A stretch of 9,316 nucleotides of DNA from an uncultured Olsenella sp. (GCA_947253595.1 CAMXZR010000065.1:1-9316), one strand, 5' to 3'; shown: positions 5,071-9,316, counted from the stretch's first letter. The notes: generated by a model from the letters alone, not told the origin. Program-made: numbers and translations.

Positions 5071-5375
5071 GCGAGGAGCGTGAGGTGGTCGAAGGAGGGG
5101 TGACGATGGAGGGAATGTGCAAGGCCACGCGGGCGGCATACGCTGAGGCCGCCGACGTGCTCTACGTCACATGCTCGCCGGAGTCCAGCCTCTCGCTCTG
5201 CCACAGCGTCGAGGACACCCCGTCCGGCATGACGGTGATGAGGGACGCCGAGGGTCGCGTGTCGGGGGTCGAGGTGTGCGACTTCTCCGGGCGCTTCTCG
5301 ATACCCGGGCTGATACCGGTTGACTCGGACGACCCGTTCACCATATCGGTGGGGCAAGAGGCAATCGCGATGTAG
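5067..5375 (+). CDS. DUF2283-like small protein
   Basis: A 102-aa protein. The core (about 25-85) reads YAEAADVLYVTCSPESS, then GMTVMRDAEGRVSGVEVCDF, matching the DUF2283 pattern of a 'Y-x-x-x-ADVLY' strand followed by 'gi.v..d..GrvvGiEi'. These are small beta-rich proteins of unknown role. The ATG at 5067 overlaps the previous TGA and has GAGGAGG upstream; a second ATG at 5106 also has a strong GAAGGAGGGG box and is nearer to the domain start, so either may be used. It is the third and last gene of the repressor operon, with a terminator about 20 bases after its stop. Confidence 0.7.
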   Translation: MSEEREVVEGGVTMEGMCKATRAAYAEAADVLYVTCSPESSLSLCHSVEDTPSGMTVMRDAEGRVSGVEVCDFSGRFSIPGLIPVDSDDPFTISVGQEAIAM

Positions 5376-5395
5376 CGACGACTGCGCAACCCGAC

Positions 5396-5439
5396 CAAAA
5401 GCCAAGCCCCCGCTGCCACATCGGCGGTGGGGGCTTTTC
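5396..5439 (+). terminator. Strong intrinsic terminator of the repressor operon
   Basis: AAGCCCCC (from 5404) pairs with GGGGGCTT near 5429-5436, extended inward by six more pairs (two of them wobble) to an ACATC loop, followed by TTTT. An A-run precedes the stem, so it may also work for leftward transcripts. Confidence 0.9.
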
Positions 5440-5471
5440 CATGTGAGAAATCACCCAGTCGGTTATTCAAA

Positions 5472-5541
5472 AAAACCCAACCGAAAACCCAACCCAAAAA
5501 CCCACTGGGTTTCCGACTTGGTTTCGTGGTCGGTTTCCCTA
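5472..5541. repeat. 12-bp iteron cluster A (two opposed triplets)
   Basis: Three AAAACCC units start their AAACC core at 5473, 5485 and 5498; three GGTTT cores start at 5508, 5520 and 5532. The spacing is 12 bp (one step of 13). The halves face each other around the palindrome AAACCCACTGGGTTT (5498-5512). A/T-rich DNA follows. A related cluster lies at 6768-6819. Confidence 0.75.
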
Positions 5542-5598
5542 AATAAAATAAAATTAAAGGAAAGAAAGGAAACCCTCCCAAGGGTTTTCCTTTCTTTC
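5540..5598 (-). terminator. Leftward intrinsic terminator-like hairpin
   Basis: The arms at 5560-5576 and 5581-5598 are complementary apart from one bulged A, with a 4-base loop. On the minus strand the stem is followed by a T-rich tail (5559-5540). It would block leftward transcription into the antisense of the repressor operon. On the plus strand no T-tail follows the stem. Confidence 0.6.
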
Positions 5599-5660
5599 TC
5601 GTCAACCTAACCTGTGAGAGTCAACCTGGGAGTCCTCCCTGGTCGGCACAGCGCGCGACA

Positions 5661-5680
5661 TGACGCGGCACCCTGCGTCA
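5661..5680. promoter_or_regulatory. Inverted repeat upstream of the sigma-like gene
   Basis: TGACGC (5661-5666) and GCGTCA (5675-5680) form a perfect 6-bp inverted repeat with an 8-base centre about 80 bases before the TTG start at 5757. It could be an operator. No clear promoter hexamers are seen near it. Confidence 0.35.
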
Positions 5681-5756
5681 CGCCGTGTCTTGGCGCGACC
5701 GCCCGAGGCGTGGGAGAATCGACACACGTCAGGAAATCGGCAGGTCGGAGGTATGG

Positions 5757-6224
5757 TTGGACGCTCAGCGGCTGTTCGACGCGGCAAGGGCGGCGCTCGC
5801 CGACAGGGAGAGGATCGAGCAGGAAATCGCAGGCAGCGCGGCGGGGATGCCCAGGCCGCAGAGGTTCGACGCGCCGCTGGTGAGCCGCTCGGGAAACCGC
5901 TCCCCGATGGACGCGGTTGACGCGAAGCTCGACAGGGAGGACCAGCTCAGGAGGGGCGTCCTCGCCGTCATCGACGCGAAGGTAGACCTCGCCTGGTGGC
6001 TGCTCGAGGAAATCGGCAGGGACCAGTCGGTCGAGTGCATGCTGGTGGTCAAGAAGCACTGGATGGACGGCCTCACCTGGGAGAAGACGGCCCTCGAGAT
6101 GGGCTACGGGAGCCGCGACAAGGCGTGCAGGATGGCCCAGGCGGCGTTCGGGTGGGTGGACCTGCGCTGGGAGTTCGCCGAGGGCAAGGACGGCAGGCCC
6201 GTCCTTCTGGAAATCGGGGTGTAG
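5757..6224 (+). CDS. Sigma-region-4-like phage regulator (DUF1492/ArpU type)
   Basis: A 155-aa protein. The N-terminal half is helical (AQRLFDAARAALADRERIEQ), with a middle RSGNRSPMDAVDAKLDREDQ resembling the 'mED.i.ki..le' segment of DUF1492 proteins. The C-terminal part KHWMDGLTWEKTALEMGYGS, then RDKACRMAQAAF, is a sigma-70 region 4-like helix-turn-helix. Relatives regulate phage late genes. I chose the TTG at 5757 because GGAGG stands 6 bases upstream and the family's usual start begins there; a GTG at 5685 in the same frame would add 24 residues but lacks a ribosome-binding site. No late genes lie directly downstream in the window, which is unusual for such a regulator. Confidence 0.75.
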   Translation: MDAQRLFDAARAALADRERIEQEIAGSAAGMPRPQRFDAPLVSRSGNRSPMDAVDAKLDREDQLRRGVLAVIDAKVDLAWWLLEEIGRDQSVECMLVVKKHWMDGLTWEKTALEMGYGSRDKACRMAQAAFGWVDLRWEFAEGKDGRPVLLEIGV

Positions 6225-6227
6225 GAA

Positions 6228-6617
6228 ATGGGAGTCAGCAGCTCAGGGACGAAATCGCCCAGGAAATCGACGGCCAGCGGCGCCGCGCTCGCGGGGCTCG
6301 GCATCCTGCCGGGAGTCGACGCCAGGGAAATCATCGACGGCCAGAAAGTCGCAGCTTGCGTGTCTGAGGTCGCCGACGTGATGGAGCGTCGCGGCCTCAA
6401 CCTCGCGGAGTGCGCCGAGGTCGGCAGGCTCGTGCTCTCGTGGGCGGGGTTCGAGGTCGCCAGGAACGCCACGGCCCAATCGGAACACTCTGAATCGAAT
6501 GGGGATGCCTCTGTGAGGCTCTGCAATGCCGAAATTAGGCGCGATAAGTCAGACTGTGGGCAAGTAGTCAGAAACGACGGTGCGGAGCCTAAAAACAGGC
6601 TTAGAATCGTCCCGTAG
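6228..6617 (+). CDS. Hypothetical phage protein (129 aa)
   Basis: A 129-aa protein starting 3 bases after the regulator's stop, with AGGA close before the ATG, so the two are probably co-transcribed. The N-terminus is Ser, Gly, Ala rich (MGVSSSGTKSPRKSTASGAA). Residues about 33-80 form a likely helical domain (DAREIIDGQKVAACVSEVAD, then VMERRGLNLAECAEVGRLVL). The last about 50 residues are polar and use more A/T-rich codons (NAEIRRDKSDCGQVVRNDGA), looking disordered or of different origin. No family is recognised. Pairing with a late-regulator-type gene might point to a packaging or regulatory role, but nothing in the sequence shows it. Confidence 0.62.
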   Translation: MGVSSSGTKSPRKSTASGAALAGLGILPGVDAREIIDGQKVAACVSEVADVMERRGLNLAECAEVGRLVLSWAGFEVARNATAQSEHSESNGDASVRLCNAEIRRDKSDCGQVVRNDGAEPKNRLRIVP

Positions 6618-6645
6618 GAACGGCCCGCGAGACCGTGCGCGCCAG

Positions 6646-6680
6646 GGGGGGCTCCTCGTCGTCAGGGGAGGCCCCCTTTC
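6646..6680 (+). terminator. Intrinsic terminator after the 129-aa gene
   Basis: GGGGGC (6647-6652) pairs with GCCCCC (6671-6676), extended by TCC/GGA around one bulged G, followed by a short TTT. It stands about 30 bases after the stop of the 129-aa gene. The short T-run makes it moderate. Confidence 0.6.
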
Positions 6681-6767
6681 CCATGGCCCGGCGGAAATCG
6701 GGCGCGCTCTGGTCTCCCGGTCTCGGAAAGTCGCGAATTTACCGCTTGCCACCTGCGGAAACGACCG

Positions 6768-6819
6768 AAAACCCACTGGGTTTCCGACTGGGTTTCCGCC
6801 TTGGTTTCCGCTGGGTTTT
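6768..6819. repeat. 12-bp iteron cluster B
   Basis: GGTTT cores start at 6779, 6791, 6803 and 6814 (steps of 12, 12 and 11), preceded by the same AAACCCACTGGGTTT palindrome (6769-6783). The first 22 bases are identical to those at 5497-5518 in cluster A, and 36 of 42 bases match overall, so the two clusters are direct repeats about 1.27 kb apart. Confidence 0.75.
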
Positions 6820-6933
6820 CATATCGGTTACCACGGCGGTTGTCCACCGGCGCTTCTCCGGCTTCCGTCGCGCGTTGGCCGCTGAAACGCGAACGCGCAG
6901 GCAGACGCACGTTTTTTCAGAAATGAATAAAAA

Positions 6934-7109
6934 AACCACCTTGTGAAAAATAGCTCAGGTACCTGTGCGACTGGCGGCGGAATCGCCGTTATCTGGGGAG
7001 ACGTGTTCGCTAGGTACCTATAGAGTTTTCAACAAAATAGGTGTGACCATATGATTGTCGAAAAGTATTACACAGGCACCTGTTGAAATGCTTCGGTACT
7101 TGTGAAATG
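6934..7109. repeat. Family of GGTACCTGTG-like sites in A/T-rich DNA
   Basis: Related sites are CAGGTACCTG (6956-6965, palindrome), TAGGTACCTA (7011-7020, palindrome), ACAGGCACCTGT (7072-7083) and CGGTACTTGTG (from 7094), with a weaker CCACCTTGTG at 6935. Several are followed by GAAA. The surroundings are much richer in A/T than the rest. They could be integrase arm sites, an origin, or operators. Confidence 0.5.
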
Positions 7110-7122
7110 AAATCGCATGAAT

Positions 7123-7146
7123 ATGACGGCACGGAAAAACCGTCAT
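7123..7146. repeat. Inverted repeat next to the cassette terminator
   Basis: ATGACGG (7123-7129) and CCGTCAT (7140-7146) form a perfect 7-bp inverted repeat with a 10-base centre holding AAAAA. An alternative inner pairing ACGG/CCGT is possible. It lies just beyond the terminator of the small-gene cassette. Confidence 0.5.
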
Positions 7147-7147
7147 G

Positions 7148-7170
7148 AAAAAAGGCCCCCGAAGGGGCCT
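7148..7170 (-). terminator. Perfect intrinsic terminator of the small-gene cassette
   Basis: On the minus strand, AGGCCCC, a TTCG loop, GGGGCCT and then TTTTTT form a textbook terminator, starting at the stop codon of the 49-aa gene. It shows that leftward transcription of the cassette ends here. Confidence 0.93.
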
Positions 7171-7319
7171 CACCGGTCGTGGCGCAGGAACTCGTCAATC
7201 GTCCGGTCCTTCCAGCGCGAGACCAGCCAGCGCACGCCCAGGAAGAGGGCGAGCATGACCAGGAGGGGGACGCCGCCCACCGCCCAGAGCGCGGCGTAGG
7301 TCGCAAGGACGGTGGCCAT
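7170..7319 (-). CDS. 49-aa single-pass membrane protein
   Basis: A 49-codon gene starting at the ATG at 7319; a frame extended upstream exists but overlaps the 86-aa gene and is low complexity. It begins MATVLATYAALWAVGGVPLL, continues VMLALFLGVRWLV, and ends SRWKDRTIDEFLRHDR: one long membrane segment (about 8-33) with a charged, probably cytoplasmic C-terminal tail. Its ATG shares one base with the TGA of the preceding gene (TGATG), so it is translationally coupled. It is the last gene of the cassette, followed directly by the terminator. Function is unknown. Confidence 0.78.
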   Translation of the reverse strand: MATVLATYAALWAVGGVPLLVMLALFLGVRWLVSRWKDRTIDEFLRHDR

Positions 7320-7579
7320 CAGAGCTCCAGCCCGAGGCTCTCGCAGATTCCGGCGCGCAGCGCGTCGTCCTCGTCCTGCGAGATCGCAACGCCCCACTCC
7401 TCGAGCTGGTCAACGATTTCGTCGGTGTCGCCGACCTCCTCGAGGTCCGCGTAGAAGTCACCGGCCTCCAGCGATATGTCGCAGCGGTAGGGCGCGCCGA
7501 ACTCCGCGCGGTACTCGCCGCAGGAGGTCGCGGAAATGGTCGTGCCGTCGCTGGTGGTGATGCTGAAATGCTTGCTCAT
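7319..7579 (-). CDS. Strongly acidic hypothetical protein (86 aa)
   Basis: An 86-residue protein beginning MSKHFSITTSDGTTISATSC; GGGAGAG about 8 bases before the ATG at 7579 sets the start and excludes the longer frame. It has a beta-rich first half (SITTSDGTTISATS, YRCDISLEAGDFYA) and an acidic helical second half (DLEEVGDTDEIVDQLEEWGV). I count about 21 acidic and 4 basic residues. There is no membrane segment. Fold unknown; its charge resembles DNA-mimic or phage anti-defence proteins, but charge alone does not establish this. It is coupled to the 49-aa gene. Confidence 0.78.
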   Translation of the reverse strand: MSKHFSITTSDGTTISATSCGEYRAEFGAPYRCDISLEAGDFYADLEEVGDTDEIVDQLEEWGVAISQDEDDALRAGICESLGLEL

Positions 7580-7605
7580 GGCTCTCTCCCTCTTTGGTTG
7601 TTGGT

Positions 7606-7622
7606 GGCGCGGAAACCGCGCC
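7606..7622. other. Perfect hairpin between cassette genes
   Basis: GGCGCGG (7606-7612) and CCGCGCC (7616-7622) form a 7-bp stem with an AAA loop, upstream of the 86-aa gene. There is no T-run on the minus strand. It may stabilise or process the transcript. Confidence 0.45.
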
Positions 7623-7657
7623 CCTTCTTCGTTCTTGCTGGTTTCTGGAATCATATG

Positions 7658-7694
7658 CCAGGGGGCTGACACTTTCGCCCGCCCCCTGGCGGGC
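7658..7694. other. Competing GC-rich hairpins between cassette genes
   Basis: CCAGGGGGC (7658-7666) can pair with GCCCCCTGG (7681-7689), or GCCCGCC (7677-7683) with GGCGGGC (7688-7694). Both stems are perfect and exclude each other. They lie just after the stop of the 113-aa gene. There is no U-tract, so at most a weak terminator or attenuator. Confidence 0.5.
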
Positions 7695-7696
7695 GG

Positions 7697-8038
7697 CTAG
7701 TCCTCGTCCTCGAAGGACTCGGCGAAGCGCTCAATCTCGCTGCAAGCGGCTGAGCTGAGCGGCACGTCGCGCTCGCCGTCAGAGCAGATGGCGGCGAACG
7801 TGAGCACCACGAGCGCTTCGCCGTCTGTTGAAAACAGGAGGGCGACGTTGAACGCCCCGAACTCAGAGTAGGTGGCGCTTGCGAACAGCTCGGGCCACCC
7901 GAACTCATGGCCCCCCGCGTCGAGGTCCCCGTTCTCGGCGATGGCCTCGATGATGCCCGCCAAGGTCTCAGCGTCAAGGGCGCTGGTGTCGATGGCGTCG
8001 CTCGTGTAGTGGTTCTTGATGTATTCGATTGCGGTCAT
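7697..8038 (-). CDS. Strongly acidic hypothetical protein (113 aa)
   Basis: A 113-aa protein beginning MTAIEYIKNHYTSDAIDTSA, with AAGGAAGGA about 8 bases before the ATG. A helical, acidic N-terminal half (LDAETLAGIIEAIAENGDLD) is followed by a beta-rich stretch (FGAFNVALLFSTDGEALVVL) and a tail ending ERFAESFEDED. I count about 24 acidic against 3 basic residues. No membrane segment, no known domain. It lies between the 107- and 86-aa genes in one leftward unit, separated from the latter by hairpins. The whole set looks accessory rather than structural. Confidence 0.8.
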   Translation of the reverse strand: MTAIEYIKNHYTSDAIDTSALDAETLAGIIEAIAENGDLDAGGHEFGWPELFASATYSEFGAFNVALLFSTDGEALVVLTFAAICSDGERDVPLSSAACSEIERFAESFEDED

Positions 8039-8056
8039 GGTCTCGTCCTTCCTTTT

Positions 8057-8380
8057 CTAGAAGTCCCTCTCCCAGGCGATGGCGGCGGTGTCGATGACGG
8101 CCTCGTCGAAGTTCACGCCGTCGGCCATCGACTCCTCGATGACGTCCAGCATGTCCTGCTGGGAGTACCCGGTGGCGAAGTCGATGATGACGGCGGCAGC
8201 CACCTTAGCCGCGTCGCCGAATCTCCTGCTCTCCTCAAGGACGCGCATGCCGAAGACGTGCTCCGTCACCTGGTCGTGTGGCTTCCCAATCCCGTATCCG
8301 GTGGCGGGCCCGATGCTCGCCTTCAGCTCGTTAGCAATGTCCTCGCATGTTCCGAAGAACTCGTTCTTGACTGCGCTCAT
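8057..8380 (-). CDS. Acidic hypothetical protein (107 aa)
   Basis: A 107-aa protein starting at the ATG at 8380, with AAAGGA about 7 bases upstream; the frame extends to 8446 but the added residues lack a ribosome-binding site. It begins MSAVKNEFFGTCEDIANELK. The middle has IGPATGYGIGKPHDQVTEHV, and the second half is helical with AAAVIIDFATGYSQQDMLDV then IEESMADGVNFDEAVIDTAA. About 20 acidic and 8 basic residues. No family is recognised. First substantial gene of the cassette; the next starts 18 bases after its stop. Confidence 0.78.
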   Translation of the reverse strand: MSAVKNEFFGTCEDIANELKASIGPATGYGIGKPHDQVTEHVFGMRVLEESRRFGDAAKVAAAVIIDFATGYSQQDMLDVIEESMADGVNFDEAVIDTAAIAWERDF

Positions 8381-8483
8381 GATGGTTCCTTTCTCGTTGG
8401 TTCCGTCTATTGCTTTTCGTGATATGATTGGTTCGTTCCGCTCCACGGGGCGGGACGGGCGGCACCCTCCCTCTAAGGGCTTG

Positions 8484-8520
8484 GCCGTCCTCTTTCCACG
8501 TTTTCAGCGTGTAGGATGGC
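8484..8520. other. Stem-loop after the 26-aa gene
   Basis: GCCGTCCT (8484-8491) pairs with AGGATGGC (8513-8520) with one wobble, and CACG/CGTG pair inside around TTTTCAG. GGCCGTCCT is also repeated directly (8482-8490 and 8518-8526). It lies downstream of the 26-aa frame on the minus strand and lacks a U-tract. Confidence 0.45.
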
Positions 8521-8543
8521 CGTCCTTGCTTAGGTGGGGGCGG

Positions 8544-8624
8544 CTATTCCTTTAGGTCTCTTACCAGCCGGATTACCGCGATGATGACCATGATGAGCTG
8601 GAGAAGTTCAGTCCATGTGACCAT
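8544..8624 (-). CDS. 26-aa hydrophobic peptide, holin-like toxin type
   Basis: A 27-codon frame with GAGGT about 7 bases before the ATG. The product reads MVTWTELLQLIMVIIAVIRL followed by VRDLKE: a short polar start, one membrane helix and a charged end. Its size and 'TExLQLI..' opening resemble the holin-like toxin (Hol_Tox) peptides of Gram-positive bacteria, but the similarity is from pattern only. If so it would be membrane-active; an antisense regulator cannot be shown from sequence. It heads the leftward small-gene cassette. The alternative is a chance frame, since 26 codons is little evidence. Confidence 0.5.
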   Translation of the reverse strand: MVTWTELLQLIMVIIAVIRLVRDLKE

Positions 8625-8711
8625 GCCGTGACCTCGTTTCTTTGGTGACGGCCCGCCCGCCCCGCTCCGTGGGGCGTTGGTGCTATTCGGTTGTGAAGGT
8701 GCGTTGCTTGG

Positions 8712-8779
8712 CTACAGTTAAGCGCTTGCCATGCCGTGTGTCTAGCTCTTCACAACTTCTACATAACTACAGTTAAGCG
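8712..8779. repeat. Two direct repeats CTACAGTTAAGCG, likely operators
   Basis: Identical 13-mers lie at 8712-8724 and 8767-8779, 55 bp apart, and similarity continues into the flank (CTACAGTTAAGCGnTTnC). The second sits immediately upstream of the promoter of the plus-strand helix-turn-helix gene, a good place for autoregulation and for controlling the divergent cassette. Confidence 0.6.
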
Positions 8780-8809
8780 ATTACATCATGTTAGGCGTTG
8801 TGGTATGAT
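8780..8809 (+). promoter_or_regulatory. Extended -10 promoter of the helix-turn-helix gene
   Basis: TGGTATGAT (8801-8809) is an extended -10 (TGnTATGAT) 38 bases before the ATG at 8848. ATTACA (8780-8785, 18-bp spacer) is a possible weak -35. GGAGG at 8835-8839 precedes the start. Confidence 0.55.
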
Positions 8810-8847
8810 GTTTGCGCAGGTAGACTGACTGTTTGGAGGTATCACAC

Positions 8848-9183
8848 ATGGACTCATGCGACGCCCTGCGCGTTATGGTTGACGTGTCGCCGCTCTCTCA
8901 CCGCGCCATTGCCGACTCTATCGGGCGCTCGCCAGCCTATGTCTCTGCCACCATCTCAAGGGGCGGCGTCGTGGGCCTTGACGTCCTCGCCGCCGTTGCC
9001 CGCGCCACGGGCGCACGCATCACGCTGACGCTCTCGGACGGCACCGCGCTCGACCTCACCGACGCGGGGGCCGACGCGTGGGGCAGGCCGCAGGACCGCG
9101 CCCGCGCCTGGCGCGAGGCCCGTGCCCAGCCCGACCGCGCCAGCGACGCGCCCGCCGCCAGCGCCGAGGAGGGCACCGCCTAG
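8848..9183 (+). CDS. Helix-turn-helix DNA-binding protein (XRE-like)
   Basis: A 111-aa protein with an N-terminal helix-turn-helix (about 15-50): VSPLSHRAIADSIGRSPAYV, then SATISRGGVVGLDVLAAVAR. This is followed by ATGARITLTLSDG, typical of small XRE-like regulators, and a disordered Ala/Arg/Asp tail (about 77-111). The ATG at 8848 is set by GGAGG 8 bases upstream; an earlier ATG at 8833 lies before that box. It diverges from the small-gene cassette, with two CTACAGTTAAGCG repeats between. It probably regulates itself and perhaps the cassette. The 133 bases after its stop to the window end hold no gene that I can support. Confidence 0.8.
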   Translation: MDSCDALRVMVDVSPLSHRAIADSIGRSPAYVSATISRGGVVGLDVLAAVARATGARITLTLSDGTALDLTDAGADAWGRPQDRARAWREARAQPDRASDAPAASAEEGTA

Positions 9184-9316
9184 CGCCCTGGCCTCCCTGG
9201 CCCGCCCAAAGCCCGCGCCCCTGGCCCAGCAGTCGGGGGCGTCCTGCCGCCGCGCCTGCGTGGCCCGCGTGGCCGCTCGCGCCCGCCAGCCCACGGCCCG
9301 CGCCACGCCACCCAGC

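Larger units (their letters stand above)
5441..5756. other. Non-coding region: iterons, A/T-rich block, long hairpin
   Basis: No gene is supported here. From left to right it holds a cluster of inverted 12-bp iterons (5472-5541), an A/T-rich stretch (5540-5560), a long purine/pyrimidine hairpin (5560-5598), two direct copies of GTCAACCT (5601-5608 and 5620-5627), and an inverted repeat TGACGC-8-GCGTCA (5661-5680). The layout resembles an origin or regulatory region. Confidence 0.6.
6618..7147. other. Non-coding region: terminator, iterons, repeated GGTACCTGTG sites
   Basis: No gene is supported in these about 530 bases; open frames across the iterons only translate the repeat (LGFR units). 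It contains a terminator (6646-6680), iteron cluster B (6768-6819), an A/T-rich stretch (about 6910-6955), a family of GGTACCTGTG-like sites (6934-7109), a small hairpin CGGCG-4-CGCCG (about 6975-6988), and ATGACGG-10-CCGTCAT (7123-7146). Confidence 0.6.
8381..8847. other. Divergent intergenic region with one tiny gene
   Basis: Apart from a 26-aa frame (8544-8624) no gene is seen. It holds two copies of a CGCTCCnnGGGGCG hairpin (8438-8451 and 8663-8676), a stem-loop GCCGTCCT...AGGATGGC (8484-8520), two direct repeats CTACAGTTAAGCG and an extended -10 promoter for the plus-strand helix-turn-helix gene. I could not identify a convincing minus-strand promoter. Confidence 0.5.

Noticed and set aside
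5685..5756. GTG start at 5685 for the sigma-like regulator
   Set aside because: No ribosome-binding site, and the added residues are Arg-rich with no resemblance to the family; TTG at 5757 has GGAGG. Not fully excluded.
5472..6819. CRISPR array
   Set aside because: Units are 12 bp with no spacers of 25-40 bp between them; they are iterons or tandem repeats.
6580..6946. Plus-strand frames with LGFRLGFR repeats
   Set aside because: They only translate the 12-bp iterons, cross a terminator and have no ribosome-binding site.
8956..9306. Minus-strand 116-aa frame at the right end
   Set aside because: Ala/Arg/Gly-rich shadow of the helix-turn-helix gene with no ribosome-binding site or domain.

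Overview
The window reads as part of a temperate phage or prophage of a high-GC Gram-positive host. A gut Coriobacteriia-type actinobacterium (Olsenella, Collinsella or Eggerthella relatives) is the best guess, from the high GC, frequent AGG arginine codons and strong AGGAGG ribosome-binding sites; this is inference, not proof. The recognisable genes are typical phage early-region genes: two XRE-type repressors facing away from each other, a Bro-N/KilA-C antirepressor, an excisionase-like helix-turn-helix protein, a RusA Holliday-junction resolvase and a sigma-region-4-like (DUF1492/ArpU-type) late regulator.

Layout. (1) From 3924 down to 1 on the minus strand runs a tightly packed early operon: a 32-aa membrane peptide, a Cro-like XRE protein, a roughly 350-bp non-coding gap with a C-rich G-poor stretch and hairpins, a 101-aa protein, an 86-aa protein made almost wholly of Gly-X dipeptides, the antirepressor, a helix-turn-helix protein, a 46-aa membrane protein, several small unknown proteins, RusA, and a gene cut by the window edge. 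Many neighbours overlap by ATGA or GTGA, and this fixes several GTG starts and reveals genes under 60 codons. (2) 3925-4068 is a divergent control region with a promoter on each strand and three operator-like sites. (3) From 4069 to 5375 on the plus strand lies a repressor operon: a CI-like XRE protein, a two-TM coiled-coil membrane protein and a DUF2283-like protein, closed by a strong terminator at 5396-5439. (4) 5441-7147 holds two plus-strand genes (sigma-like regulator and an unknown) bracketed by two clusters of 12-bp iterons, each followed by A/T-rich DNA, then a region of repeated GGTACCTGTG-type sites. This looks like an origin, attachment or packaging region. (5) From 8624 down to 7170 on the minus strand is a cassette of small genes: a 26-aa hydrophobic peptide, three strongly acidic proteins (107, 113 and 86 aa) and a 49-aa membrane protein, ending in a perfect terminator. 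(6) A plus-strand helix-turn-helix gene (8848-9183) diverges from that cassette, with two copies of a 13-bp repeat between them.

How it may work together. The two XRE proteins, which share an LGCTxNDLC motif, probably compete at the 3925-4068 switch as CI and Cro do. The antirepressor would tip the balance to lysis, and RusA would resolve replication and recombination junctions. The acidic cassette beside its own helix-turn-helix gene resembles accessory anti-defence loci in organisation only. Most functional statements about the unknown small proteins are inference.
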